Of a DNA stretch of 64,000 bases, positions 15,201 through 30,200 are shown piece after piece; the stretch's first letter is position 1; every line of letters starts with the position of its first letter. The DNA comes from Luidia sarsii (Eukaryota > Echinodermata > Asteroidea > Paxillosida > Luidiidae), in assembly GCA_949987565.1 (NCBI GenBank), contig OX465111.1, forward strand, positions 11,179,202-11,243,201. The letters run 5' to 3'. Both the position numbers and the translations under genes were made by a program. The notes under the pieces were generated by a model. The model was given only the letters and a program-made list of their open reading frames with translations, was not told the origin of the DNA and made no database searches.

Positions 15201-18200
15201 CAAGTTGCAGTATTAACACTGTGCTTTTCACGATTGCCTGTTGATAGAAATTCAGGCAACTCAGGTGGGATTCAAATCCGCTACCCCTGCTTTCTAGTGC
15301 AGACATCTTAACCACTGGACCTCTGAGCTTGTACTGGGCCTTGTGTTGGATCTGATATAACCGTTATAATATGAATGCAAAACCCTTCTTGAAGTACATT
15401 TTCCTCGAAGCAAAATCAAGGAAATCGTTCAAGGAAAAGAATCCAAGGCTTGCATCCAGTTATAAGAGAGATCTTGTAAAATGGTACCAAAAAAGGAGTT
15501 GAAAAGGTCAATTAAGACACTGACATGGAACCATGAATCAATGGCAAACTTGCCTGAAGATACACATATCCATGCCAGTAGGCCACGCCCACCATACCAA
15601 CAGCCAAGCAACCGCGCACAATATGCACACAACGTGTCACGATCGCCCACACGCCGTGCGTGTCCACTGCACGCCTGCAACCACCGAAAGCACTTCTCTC
15701 CGATGGACTTTGGTTTTGGAAAAGACCCAAATTGTAAATTTTCTCTGTCGAGACTGAGTCAGAATTACAATGAAAATATAAACACCGCTTGACCATGGTT
15801 AAGGATAAAACTCGGGTTTCCAAAGGAATTGCCTGGTACACACAGAGCAAAATTAAACACAATGAAAAGTGTGTAGTAAAGAATATAAAATTTAACACAT
15901 TACACACATGTACCGGTATGTCGGACAATATGGCAGCAATTTTCGGACCTTAAGTCGCGCGTTGTGATTGGTCAATTTGTCAAGGGGTGTGGCCTACTGG
16001 ATCGGTGTATTACTGATGCTGAAGAGTTCATACTTAGCAGTGGCCCTGTAACCAAAGGAAAGTGGACATTGTCTTGTGCCGATTGAAGGCCATCTTGAAC
16101 TGGCCCCGCTGGCCCATTGACAAAGAAATAGGCTGTCACAACGTACATCACTTCCTGATGTGGAGCAGTCTTCTTCAAATCCTTTGTCTCGGAATCCATA
16201 TTTGAATCCAGCACATGAACTTGACTATCCCGTTGGTCCAGTGGTTCAGATGTCCGCACTAGAAGGCAGGACTGAGTTGCGGATTTGAATGCCACCCCAG
16301 CTGCTTGTATTTCTGTCAGTGAGCATTTGAGAAAGGCACTGAGAATGCAGTGTTCACTGCACAAATACACATCAAGCAGGCAGATTCTTGTTGAGGAACG
16401 TATGTATTGGCCACCCAAAGGGTCTAATGAAACGTTTTAGACATTACAAAGAGCCCAGAGAGCAGTCTGTAGTATGTGTCCATCAAAGTGCATGTAGGGT
16501 ATATAGGGTATTTGCCATCTGTCTCAAATCAGAATGCCTCGGAAGTTTGGAACCCACTGTAGAATGCGGGCCAGCTGAATAGTAGGCAGCTCTGCAAAAA
16601 TCTAAGGTGGCCTGGTTGTCAATTTAACATTTTAAATTCTAGTGCAAGTGTGCAACCCATTGATGCTTCCTGTACTTTCTCACTTTCAGATTTTGAGTAT
16701 CGGCCGCGGTTTTTCTGCTGTCAGGCCTCCGATCTGTGGTACTTGTATGTACAATACAGACCCATCATGGGATGCTTCTTCTACCGCCCACCATTTCGGA
16801 GTGAGTAACTCATACAGCCATAGTCGGAATGTACAATGTGGTGGGTTCCATTCTATGGAATGTGCGGCAGCAAATAGCCCAATGGCCTCCACATACATGT
16901 AGACTTGTGTGTCAAAGCCTTAGCCATTGACTGCCCCTGACGGACATGAGTTGGAAAGAGCCGGTTATAAATGCCCTGTCACACTTTTTCAGACTCAGCA
17001 TCAATCAAGTAGAACCAGCCGGGAATGAAGAATTTTTGAAAATGCCCTTTGTATGCTATGTGCTCGACTGATTCTTGCCAATTCCCGGTGGTGTATTACA
17101 TGTACATGTAGCTCCCAGATGCAGCTCCAATGTTGAATATATACTGGAATATTTATAAAACTGTTAGAATATTCAGACTGCACTTTGAATATCCAGCTAT
17201 ATGCAAAGAATTTCCATTTTAGAAATTCAGTTATTCGTTGGTTTTAATTTCATTTCCACCAAACCATCCAGGCTGGCTGTTTGGAGATCCCCACATCCGC
17301 ACACTGGACGGCCTGGAGTACACCTTCAACGGGCTGGGCGAGTACACCATGGTCCTTGTGGAGGACGAGGCCGGTCAGCGAGAGTTTGAGGTGCAGGGCC
17401 GGACCCAGCAAGCCACCAACAAGGAGACGGAGCAACTCTCCGATGCCACCTTCTTCTCCGGCATGGCAGCCGAGTTTGTTGGCGATGGAAGAGTGAGTCA
17501 GTCAGTGCCTTACAGTGTCCTCACTGGGCCGCCTTAGTTTGTCCCCCAACCTTGTAACAGTTTAACACTGTGTCAAGATAGCTGTGTTAGTCTAAATAAT
17601 TTTGAAGAATGGCAAAAGAAAACTTGTATTGGGCCGGCACTTGAACCTGAGACCTGGTTTTGTGTACTAGCACCCTTTATCATCTGATCAATCCAGTCAG
17701 TACTCTATGAACATCTAAACCGTGAAAACGGGGTGAAAATGTCATTTAGCCGTGAAAAGACAATTCACCGTGTTTTCACCCCTATTTCGTGGCACACAGT
17801 TAGCCAAGTCATTTTCACGGTGTTTTCACCAGTGGTCTCCAAGGCCACATTCCTGGTGGTAAATGGCTAGAGGCAATTTATCAGGGAGTGACAGTTACAA
17901 GGACACCATACAGTACCTCTATGGGGGCTGGTGGTCCCTACTGGTAATTGAATTAGCCATCCCTCAAGGCTGGAGCTTGCCACCCTAGATATTCACGTTT
18001 TTTTTCACGGTCTCTTGAGTGACCTGAAGATGTCCTTATCAGGTCAGAGAGGTGATTATTTTCATGGTGAATTCACTTTAAAATGCACCGTGAAATCACA
18101 GTGACTTTTTAGTTTCACGGCGAATTGATATTTTCACCCCTTTTTCACGGTTTAGATGTTCACAGTGTTAGATGTTGGCCTACATAACATTAATAGTCAA

Positions 18201-21200
18201 CTAGTCTTTGCTGGGATGAGGGCGCCGGTCAGAAGTGTCTAACCATTAACTGCCCTATACTGTACATGTATATCTCCGGGGATCATCATGCCCCTATTGT
18301 CATTCAGATGTAAATAACCAATCATTGTAAACCTGGTACAGCAGTTCGGGGATCACTCGAAGTAAATGCAGATGATTAAGCTACATTTGTGTATAATTTC
18401 ATTGAAAGTAAAATAAAGCTGACAGGAATTAAGTCAAATTCACAGTCACAGATTGCCTTTACCCATGATCGACATGATTTACTCATCACGAATAACGAAG
18501 TTCTCTTGCATTGTGTAGGTGGAGGTGGTACTATCCCCCGACGCACAGGACCTGGAGACGAGAGTGAACGGAAATCTAGTCAACGTGACAATCGAAGGTA
18601 ACCTGTCTATTATCCGGAGTCCAATTGGAATGTGTGACCAATGACACTATGAACATCTATGAACCTACCACCAGGAATGTGGCCTTGGAGACCGCTTGTG
18701 AAAACACTGTGAAAATTGCAGTGATCACTATTGGCTAACTGTTGCGCCGTGAAATAGGTGTGAAAACACTGAATTGTCTTTTCACGGTTAAATGGCATTT
18801 TCACCCTGTTTTCACGGTTCATAGTGGAGAGGTTGGTGATTTAAAGGAAATACTAAATCACTCGATCAGGGCTATGTTGGAGAAGTTGTTAAGAGGTTCG
18901 ATCCAAGGTCACGCTTATTACGGACAGCCGATGACCACCCCAAGTCCCAATCCCCGGCTGTGCAACTGCACTTGAGCCAGGAAGATCCGACCAAATGTTT
19001 GCAGGGATTTCTTATTCCCCCCGAAAAAAGGCCTATCAAGTTTCCCAGTCAGTTTTTCCGTAATTCATTTGACATTTACATTTACATTTATTACACATTT
19101 GTTTTCCATTCATGGCGTTATAATGTAGGAAAGGAAAAACTAAGAAACAAAACACAGTATACCTTCGGTGATTTGATAAAAAACAAAGTTGACTGTACAT
19201 GTATATAGTATAGGTGATTCTTGTTTATACATTATAAGGCCACAGATGAAAGGCAAGACCTATTAAGCCGGAGCTTGAGTCAGGTATGCCTTGACAAAGG
19301 GACAGGACAGTTAATGAAAGACAGACAGACAAACAAAGAATCCAGTGTTACCGCTGATAACAGAAACAGAAACAAACAGCAGTTTAAAAGATTAAGCTAG
19401 ATTATTTAAGTGGGTTTTGAGTTTAAACTTGAAGATGTTGAGCGAGTTACGTAGAGCTTCTGAGAGAAAATAACGGAAACATTACGTTGCTTGCAGAACG
19501 AGACGTGGACAATTTCACGCTGAGTCGAGCCAACGACAGCCTGCAAGTGCACATCATCTTCCCGGCCCAAATCAAGCTGTCCGTCGGAGTCAGCAATGGC
19601 ATTGCCGACATCACCGTTCAGCTGAGCCAGGTCTATCGTGGGAGAACCAAGGGACTACTCGGTAAGCTAGAGTGAGGGGGCTGCTCTGCTTGCAAATAGT
19701 CAACCGGTCCAATTGCCTGAAAACACTGGGGCTTTTTAAAGGAAGAGGATAACATCTGAGGCAAATTGTCAAATTTGACAGGATGTTGACCTTAACCAAC
19801 ACCTCTGGTTTTTAATGTACCGGGTACCACCTGATCCCTTAAGATGTACGGTACTACTCCCTCCCCCAACGCCACTCAATAGTTGCCTCTGACCGGCAAG
19901 AAAGTTGACTATTATGGATGGTCCCAACTGAGAGCAGATTAGCTCAGGTGATAGAGGCCTTGTTCTATAATCCTGGCCCAGTGTAGTTTTCTACTCTGTT
20001 TTCATATACATGTATCGTTAAATTGGTTTCCTTTGCTACCAATCTCAGGGTCAGTTTCATAAAAAAAAGCCTTACCGTCTGTCATAAATCAACTGACCAT
20101 GGGTTATCCAATGCATTCGTTGGCCATCTTACTTTGTATCTGATTTCACGGTAAATTTGTTGAAATCGACGGCCGTTACGGCAAGGACCAGGGTTTGAGT
20201 CCTGGTACAGGCACATGCTGATTTCATTACACCCTCACCATCATACATGTAGGTTGTGATCAGTCTCAGGAAGGGCGAACGATGGGCTAGCTCTGCAACC
20301 CATAGCAGCTTGAATAGGTCATCCGTTGTAAGTTGAGCTACCATGGCTAGCTCTGCAACCCATAGCAGCCTGAATAGGTCATCCGTTGTAAGTTGAGCTA
20401 CCATGGCTAGCTCTGCAACCCATAGCAGCCTGAATAGGTCATCCGTTGTAAGTTGAGCTACCATGGTTAGCTCTACAACCCATAGCAGCTTGAATAGGTC
20501 ATCCATTGTAAGTTGAGCTACCATGGCTAGCTCTGCAACCCATAGCAGCTTGAATAGGTCATCCGTTGTAAGTTGAGCTACCATGGTTAGCTCTGCAACC
20601 CATAGCAGCTTGAATAGGTCATCCGTTGTAAGTTGAGCTACCATGGTTAGCTCTACAACCCATAGCAGCTTGAATGGGTTATCCGTTGTTAGTTGAGCTA
20701 CATGTACCATGGCTAGCTCTGCAACCCATAGCAGCTTGAATGGGTCATCCGGTGTAAGTTCAGCTACCATGGGTAGCTCTGCAACCCATAGCAGCTTGAA
20801 TGGGTCATCCGTTGTAAGTTGAGCTACCATGGCTAGCTCTGCAACCCATTGCAGCTTGAATGGGTCATCCATTGTAAGTTGAGCTACCATGGCTACAGTA
20901 GCTCTGCAACCCATAGCAGCTTGAACGGGTCATCCGTTGTAAGTTGAGCTACCATGGCTACAGTAGCTCTGCAACCCATAGCAGCTTGAACGGGTCATCC
21001 GTTGTAAGTTGAGCTACCATGGCTACAGTAGCTCTGCAACCCATAGCAGCTTGAACGGGTCATCCGTTGTAAGTTGAGCTACCATGGCTACAGTAGCTCT
21101 GCAACCCATAGCAGCTTGAACGGGTCATCCGTTGTAAGTTGAGCTACCATGGCTAGCTCTGCAACCCATAGCAGCTTGAACGGGTCATCTGTTGTAAGTT

Positions 21201-24200
21201 GAGCTACCATGGCTAGCTCTGCAACCCATAGCAGCTTGAATAGGTCATCCGTTGTAAGTTGAGCTACCATGGCTAGCTCTGCAACCCATAGCAGCTTGAA
21301 CGGGTCATCTGTTGTAAGTTGAGCTACCATGGCTAGCTCTGCAACCCATAGCAGCTTGAATGGGTCATCCGTTGTAAGTTGAGCTACCATGGCTATCTCT
21401 TCAACCCATAACAGCTTGAATGGGTCATCCGCTACCATGGATTGTAAGGCCCCAGTGAAATCCACTCCTGGGATTTCTACCGGTACATGTAGCACTTTTG
21501 ATTCTGGATTGTTCTTATCTTCACTGTAGGTGTGTGGGATGGTGACCCAAGCAACGATGCAGTTAAGCGGGATAACACCTTGCAGGCACCAAGCGGGACC
21601 AATGGGACACTGACAGACAGCGACTACTTCATGTTTGGCGAAACTTGTGAGTATCCAGAGCTGTGATTGTCCTCTACTGGAACAACATCTAAACTGTGAA
21701 AAAGGGGTGAAAATGTAATTTAGCCATTAAACTAAAAAGTCACTGTGATTTCACGGTGAATTCACCGTGAAAATAATTGTCTCTCTGACCTGATAAGGAC
21801 ATCTTCAGGTCACTAAAGAGACCGTGAAAAAAATGTGAATATCTAGGGTGACAAGCTCCAGCCTTGAGGGATGGCTAATTAAATTACCAGTAGGGACCAC
21901 CAGCCCTCATAGAGGTACTGTATGGTGTCCGTGTACCTTTTACTCCTAGATATACTTCTAAATTGCCTCTAGCCATTTACCACCAGGAATGTGGCCTTGG
22001 AGACCACTGGTGAAAACACCGTGAAAATGACTTGGCTAACTGTGTGCCATGAAATAGAGATGAAAACAAGGTGAATTTTCTTTTCACTGCTAAATGACAT
22101 TTTTACCCCATTTTCACAGTTTAGATGTTCATACACGGGGGAAAGAGAGAGAGAGAGAGAGGGGGGGGGGGGAAGAGAGGGTGAAATAAATAGAGAGGGA
22201 GATTCTGATAGAGAGGAAGAAGGGAAAAGAGATATGGAGGGAGAGATGGAGACATGAGGAGGAGGGAGAGATCTGAGGGGCAGGGAGAGAGATTCCTGTA
22301 AACTTAATACGATGTAACAAATTAGAGCAGATTAATTTTAAATTACATGGAAGTAATCTGTAAGCCTTCCAAATTTGCAATTTTCAAGAGGTCTAGAAAA
22401 TTAAACAATATCTTTTCGGTGATATACAAAAATGTTGCAAACTGCTTTCTGACTAAAATTACCAAAATGTAAATCTTAATATTTAGTGGGCCTGACGTTT
22501 CGATCCTTGCAGGACCTTTCTCAAAGGCAGGGCCTTTGAGAAAGGTCCTGCTAGGATCGAAACGTCAGAGAATATCTTGTCATGTGATCAATCCTGTTGA
22601 GCAACGTGAATAAGTGGAATAATAAAGGACAAACGGAATTTTGCTTAAGATTAACCTCAGAACTTTGGAAGGTAAGTCAGGGGAGGCAAGAGAATAAATC
22701 TGTTGCCATGATCCTTCCTTATTGAAGTCAGTCTGTTCCTTAGTGTCTTCATTCTCTCCTCGATGCCATACTTCTTTGTCCCCACACACTTCAACTTTTC
22801 TCCACCCCCTGTCATCCATATCTGATTGCGTTTCACTGCCCCTTCCTATCTGTTTTTTGTCCTTAAAGTGATATACAAAAATGTTGCTAACTGCTTGCTG
22901 ACTAAAATTACCAAAATGCAAATTATCTCAAAATTGAGTGGGCCTGACGTAGTGGGCCTGTACCGGGCATAGAATCCGTTGGTCACATTAGTAATGCTGT
23001 CCGGCTTAGCCGTGAGAAAATGTGGATGAAGCGTCTTCGGACTATTCAACCACATGGTCTCAACATCCAGGAGGGTAATGCTCACTCCTCCACTTCTCTC
23101 TTTGATATTTCCCCCTCTTCTCACTAATCCCTACCCTACTCCTTGCCCTTCTCTTTGATATTTCCCCCTCTTCTCACTAATCCCTACCCTGCTCCTTGCC
23201 CTTCTCTTTGATATTTCCCCCTCTTTTCACTAATCCCTACCCTACTCCTTGCCCTTCTCTTTGATATTTCCCCCTCTTCTCACTAATCCCTACCCTATTC
23301 CTTGCCCTTCCCTTTGATCTCTCCCTCTCCTCTCACTAATCCCTACCCTACTCCTTGCCCTTCTCTTTGATCTTTCCCTCTCCTCTCACTAATCCCTACC
23401 CTACTCCTTGCCCTTCTCTTTTATCTTTCCCTCTCCTCTCACTAATCCCTACCCTACTCCTTGCCCTTCTCTTTGATCTTTCCCCCTCTTCTCACTAATC
23501 CCTACCCTACTCCTTGCCCTTCTCTTTGATCTTTCCCTCTCCTCTCACTAATCCCTACCCTACTCCTTGCCCTTCCCTTTGATGTCACCCTACAGTACCA
23601 GCTTTACTCATTGCCCTTTGTTTCTCATCCATGTCCTATTCACTCTCTTCCCCCTTCCTTCGTGTACATGTATCTGTTTTGTCCGTGTCACTCTGCCTTT
23701 GAGAAAGGTCCTGCTAGGATCGACTCGTCAGGCCCACTAAATTCTATTCTTGTCCTTTTCATTCTGCCTTTTGAAAGAGCTGCCAGTGAGATCCAAACAT
23801 CAGACTTCTAGATTTGTCGAGAAGCAAAAGAAATCTATCAACATAGCGATCTGACTCACTCATTGTGCTTTTTGTTGCATGGCATGCATGCATACATGTA
23901 TTAAGGAAGTCTAATTTCAAGTATTTATGATGGCCTGAAAGTGCCATGAAATAATACATGTTGAGAGATTATCCTGTTTTGATAACAGGACTAATGTTAT
24001 TAGTGCTATGTTTCCATCTTCTCAGGGCGTACTACTGAGCAGGACTCGCTCTTCTACTACAGCGGCCAGAATGAGAGGTGGGCGAGCATGAACAACCTGG
24101 ACTTCCAGCCCAAGTTCCTGGACGAGCTCCTGCTGAGCACACCGCAGGACAAGCTGAACCGAGTCAAGGAGCAGTGCGGGAAGAACGACATGTGCCTGTT

Positions 24201-27200
24201 TGACACCCTGTCCACGGACGACCAGGAGCTGGGCAAGGCCACAATGATGATCAACGACATGAACACGGCCATCCAAGCAGAAGTCTGTGAGTTGGAAACA
24301 AAGAACTGGCTGATGTACATGTTTAGACACCTAGCTGGCTTCGTTTGGGTTGGTGTAGTTTTAAAAGAAGCAACTTTTCATCCTTGCCATGGATGTAATA
24401 ATGATTTTGCATGGGTGAAAATGTCAATCAAAATGGACCTACATACTTGATGTACATATTAGCACTTTCACTACCCGTTATGAACATCTTAACTGTGAAA
24501 ATGGAGTGAAAATGTAATTTAGCCGTGAAAAAAAAATCATAGTGTTTTCACCCCTATTTCACTGGGCACAGTTAGCCAATAGTATTCACTGCAATGTTCA
24601 CAGTGTTTTCACCAGTGGTCTCCAAGGCTACATTCCTGGTGGTAAATGGCTAGAGGTACAGTAGTTTCAAACTAACTGGGAGTGACAGTTACAAGTACAC
24701 CATACAGTAACTCTATGGGGGCTGGAATGGGGTGCCCTACTGGTAATTGAATAAGCCATGCACCCCTTAAGGCTGGAGCTTGCCAGCCTAGATATTCACG
24801 TTTTTAACTGTCTCTTTAGTGACCCTAAGATGTCCTTATCAGATTTTTTTTCACGGAGAATTCACTGTAAAATGTGCCCTGAAATCACAGTGATTTTTTT
24901 AGTTTCATGCCAAAATGACATTTTCACCCCATTTTCACGGTTTAGATGTGGGTCAGTGTTATTTAGAATGAAGCAACCTTTCGTGCTTGCCATGGATGTA
25001 ATAATGATTTTGCATGTGTGACAATGTCAGTCATTGAGGGCTGGATCGTATTTGATATATAATCAGCACTTTGTGCTCCATCCTTGGCCCGATTGCCCAC
25101 TGATAAAAACCCAGGCGGCCAGGTTAGATGGGATTTTTCACCATATATGACTAGCCTTTCTCAACCACTGGACCACTGTGGAGGTTTTGTGGGGGATTTT
25201 GAATTTGTGTGATGAGCTCTCTGTATTTCTTTTTTTTTAAACGGACAATCAGTGCTCAGCACTCAGTGCTAATTGTGTGTCGAGTATGGCAATATTTTCT
25301 TTGAATTAAATATGGATGCTTGTGGTGACATTGAGGAGGATCGAACATTTGGGGCATTGAAGTACTTAGAAGGCTGAGCAAAGGGAGAATAACGGATCGG
25401 AAGTGTTCTGAACAGCTACAAACAGCCTTGATAAGATCGGTCAATTTGTTAGAAGCAACTGAGACTGGGCCTTGCTGACGATTAAGAAGGAACAGATAGC
25501 AGACTGTCTGCACCATTCGTTTTGTGTAGATCCAGAGTTCCATTCTGCCTATGAACTATCCGTTTACTCCATGCTATAATTGCCTGCTCATCACGTTGTG
25601 TCCACTCTCTGGCAGCTAACTATCCGCCCAACATCACGGATGTGGAGTCCATCGAGGTCCAAGTCGGCGTGCCGTTCTCCATCCAGTTGGAAGCTGAGGA
25701 TCCGGACGGCGACGATGTCATATTCAATCTCCAGGAGGAAGTGGAAGGAGCATCAATCACTTCAGACGGTAAAAATCCTGAGACTTTCCTTCTCTGTTTT
25801 AAACTTCTCGAGTCTCCCATCTCACTCTGACCCTTCTCAAGACATCCCTTCTCACTCTGACCCTTCTCAAGACATCCCTTCTCACTCTGACCCTTCTCAA
25901 GACATCCCTTTTCACTCTGACCCTTCTCAAGACATCCCTTTTCACTCTGACCCTTCTCAAGACATCCCTTCTCACTCTGACCCTTCTCAAGACATCCCTT
26001 CTCACTCTGACCCTTCTAGAGACATCACTTCTCACTCTGACCCCTTCTCAAGACATCACTTCTCACTCTGACCCTTCTCAAGACATCCCTTCTCACTCTG
26101 CCCCTTCTAGAGACATCCCTTTTCACTCTGACCCTTCTCAAGACATCCCTTTTCACTCTGACCCTTCTCAAGACATCCCTTCTCGCTGTGACCCTTCTCA
26201 AGACATCCCTTCTCACTCTGACCCTTCTAGAGACATCCCTTCTCACTCTGACTCCTTCTCAAGACATCACTTCTCACTCTGACCCTTCTCAAGACATCAC
26301 TTCTCACTCTGACCCTTCTCAAGACATCCCTTCTCACTCTGACCCCTTCTCAAGACATCACTTCTCACTCTGACCCTTCTAGAGACATCCCTTCTCACTC
26401 TGACCCTTCTAGAGACATCCCTTCTCACTCTGACCCTTCTCAAGACATCCCTTCTCACTCTGACCCCTTCTCAAGACATCACTTTTCACTCTGACCCTTC
26501 TCAACACATCCCTTCTCACTCTGACCTTTCTCAAGACGTCCCTTCTCACTCTGACCCTTCTCAAGACGTCCCTTCTCACTCTGACCCTTCTCAAGTCTTC
26601 CCCTCTGAAGACTTAAGACTTCCCTTCTCTTCCATTCCTGAACAGGCCTCTTTACTTGGACGCCAGTGGACAAGTCATTGGTCTCTGTGTCTTTCGTTGC
26701 CTCTGACGGCATGGCCAACTCTACCATCTCACCCATTGTGAAGATGTGTGACTGCATGAACGAAGGCAGTTGTCTCTACGATCAGAACTCCTTGGGCACC
26801 GACCTAGTGGGCAACAGGTTTGGGGTGAGTGAAACGTTGAGAGGATGTCTGCATAATAAAGTAGGGCCTGTTGGTTCGACTCCTGCCCGAGCAGTGGCTC
26901 TCTCAACTTACCCGCTCTTCTCAGAGCCACTCTCATTCTAGAGAGATCACAATGCACATGTCATCTCTGTGAACATTCTACTTTAGAATCTATTGTTCAC
27001 TGTTACTAATCACTCTCACGTGTTACAATGAGAATATACCAAAGTCTGCTCTTTGCATTTCCAGCCAGCCGATGCCAGTCGAATCGATCAAGTCATGTCT
27101 AGTTGAAGTAGTTGAAGTTCACCGCCAGGTCGAATCGATCAAGTCCTATCCACATTTTAGTGGGCCTGACGTTTCGTTCCTAGCAGGACCTTTCTCAAAG

Positions 27201-30200
27201 GTCCTGCTAGGATCGAAACGTCAGGCCCACTAAATTTTGAGATTTGCATTTTGGGAATTTTAGTCAGTAAGCAGTTTGCATTTATCACTTCAAGTCATAT
27301 CCAGTTGAAGTAGTTGAAGTTCAGGTCAAATCGATCAAGTCATGTCAATTTGAAGTAGTTGAAGTTCAGGTGGAATCGATCAAGTCATGTCAAGTTGAAG
27401 TAGTTAAAGTTCAGGTCAAATCGATCAAGTCATATCCAGTTGAAGTAGTTGAAGTTGAGGTCAAATCGATCACGTCATGCCCAGTTAAAGTAGTTGAAGT
27501 TCAGGTCAAATCGATCAAGTCATGTCAAGTTGAAGTAGTTGAAGTTCAGGTGGAATCGATCAAGTCATGTCAAGTTGAAGTAGTTAAAGTTCAGGTCAAA
27601 TTGATCAAGTCATATCCAGTTGAAGTAGTTGAAGTTCAGGTCAAATCGATCAAGTCATGTCCAGTTGAAGTAGTTGAAGTTGAGGTCGAATCGATCAAGT
27701 CATGTCCAGTTGAAGTAGTTGAAGTTGAGGTCGAATCGATCATGTCATGTCCAGTTGAAGTAGTTGAAGTTCAGGTCAAATCGATCAAGTCATGTCAAGT
27801 TGAAGTAGTTGAAGTTGAGGTCGAATCGATCAAGTCATTTCCAGTGGAAGTAGCTCTAATATAAATGTGACTATCACCGATATGCAAGATGCAAATTTCT
27901 GACTGACCCGATGAATGAGCCAAATTTCAAATGAACAAGGGCTTGCTTTGGAGAAAATTCCTGCAAGGATTGAAGCGTTCGGGGCCGGAGCCTCGAAGCG
28001 AATCGATGCAATGCAAAGCGCAAGCCCAGCTCATGCTGTCCTGTCCCCCCCCCCCCCTGCACAGGTTGTGCTGTGCGATTGCATGCCGGGCTGGGCGGGC
28101 GAGTTCTGCGAGCTCAACTACGACGCCTGCAAGGACAGCCCCTGCTTCATGGGCGTGCTCTGCATCGACGAGGACCCGCCCTCCTTCAACAGCACCTGCG
28201 GGCCTTGCCCCGAGGGACTGGACGGGGACGGCCGGGCCTGCATGGGTGAGTGTGGAATACCGGAATACTCGCGTCATCCGTACACAGGATGGAGGGAAGG
28301 ATGAGGCGTGATTGCTGTATGCATGCCTTTGTCCGTCTATAAACTCACCCGTGGCCCCATTGAGTATGTGGCCGAGAATTTATCCACCGATTTGTTTTTT
28401 AGATGATGTTTGCATCAAGGAGATTGTAATTCAATGAGAGTTTGCCCTGCTCGACATAATAAGTACTGAGTAATTTGCCCAATGCCTGATGATAAAATTC
28501 AGGCAGCTTGGGAGGGATTCGAACCCACGACTACTGATTTCTACAGCGGACATCTTAACAACTTGATTCAGAAGAAGCAGAGGAGTAGTAGAAATATGAA
28601 ACAGCAAGTGGAGCATTACGAATCAATCTTCATTTGCCTCACTTGTTGGAAAGGACTATCACTCTGCCAATTACCAATAGTACCAGTCTTAACAGAAAAA
28701 AATGAATGGTTTTGAAAAATGGCAAAGAAAACTTGGACTGGACCAGGACCTCTGATTTGGCATACCAGCGCTCATACCATCTGAGCCATCTAGCCCGTAG
28801 ATGGTGGTCTTTCCAAATAGACAAATAGTGTACCTGGTAGCCTTTGCCGTTTTAATGAAAATGGAAAGGAAAGAAATTTGAACTCAAACCCAGGCCCCTG
28901 GTTTTGAACGTACATGCACTGGTTCCCTACCATCTGAAGTGTCCAGCCTTAGCTAGCTTGGGCTTCCCATACGGAAGTTAGTGGTTGCTTATGATGACCG
29001 GTGCCCCCAAGCCAGCAAAGATTGTTGACATTTTTAAAAGGCCAAACCTAATTGGCTGGATAGCTCAGAAAAGTACCTACAGTAGATCACACAATTTTTC
29101 TTTGGTTCCTTTCTTCATTTTACAAAAGTAAGAGGGTTACCGGTACCTAACTTCCAAATGGTCTACCGGTAGTCTGCCCTTTTGAAGAAAAAAAACCTTA
29201 AAAAACGCCTAACAAGAGGAGTCTGTAAAGCTTGTAACTTGTCTTCTGCCTTCTGCACTTACAGATATTGACGAGTGTGTGGTGTATAAGGACCAGCCAG
29301 CTAGCAGCGGTGGTCTTGGCTGCGATCACATCTGCACTAACATTCTGTACAGCTACAACTGCTCCTGCAATGAAGGATATACCCTGCACATCGACGGGAA
29401 GCGTTGTATGGGTATGCCTTGCTGGGGCCATTGATAAGTCACTCACACACACACATCACACACACACCTGCCTTTTGTCTATTACACATACCATCAATCC
29501 AAGTGAAGCACAAAATTTGGCCGGTCTTACATGTACATGTACCAACAAGAATGACCAGAAAGATACGATCTAGCCATTCATTCATTGGATGCAGGTAGAT
29601 GATGCACTGGTGTGTATACCATTTATATCGGTCACCTATGTACTATCAGTAGACAAAGCTAGGGTTGGTATTGGATGACCCTATCTACTAAGTGCATTCA
29701 GTCATTAGACAAATGGATCATGTGTGATGACCCTGTCTACCAATTGTATTCAGTCACCTGATGTGAGTAGACAAACGGTTCATGTGTGATGACCCTGTCT
29801 ACCCATTGTATTCAGTCACCTGATGTGAGTAATCAAACGGTTCATGTGTGATGACCCTGTCTACCAATTGTATTCAGTCACCTGATGTGAGTAGACAAAG
29901 GGTTGGTTTGTGATGACCCTGTCTACCAATTGTATTCAATCACCTGATGTGAGTAGACAAAGGGTTGGTTTGTGATGACCCTGTCTACCAATTGTATTCA
30001 GTCAACTGATGTGAGTAGACAAAGGGTTGGTGTGTGATGACCCTGTCTACCAATTGTATTCAGTCACCTGATGTGAGTAGACAAAGGGTTGGTGTGTGAT
30101 GATCCTGTCTACCAATTGTATTCAGTCACCTGATGTGAGTAGACAAAGGGTTCATGTGTGATGACTCTGTCTACCAATTGTATTCAGTCACCTGATGTGG

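Noticed and set aside
20129..21495. Minus-strand frames with repeated [20 protein letters not shown]
   Set aside because: They are the 60-bp minisatellite read in a multiple-of-three frame; they lose homology outside the array.
25820..26620. CRISPR-like regular repeats
   Set aside because: The units are contiguous with no unique spacers, in an animal intron; ordinary minisatellite.
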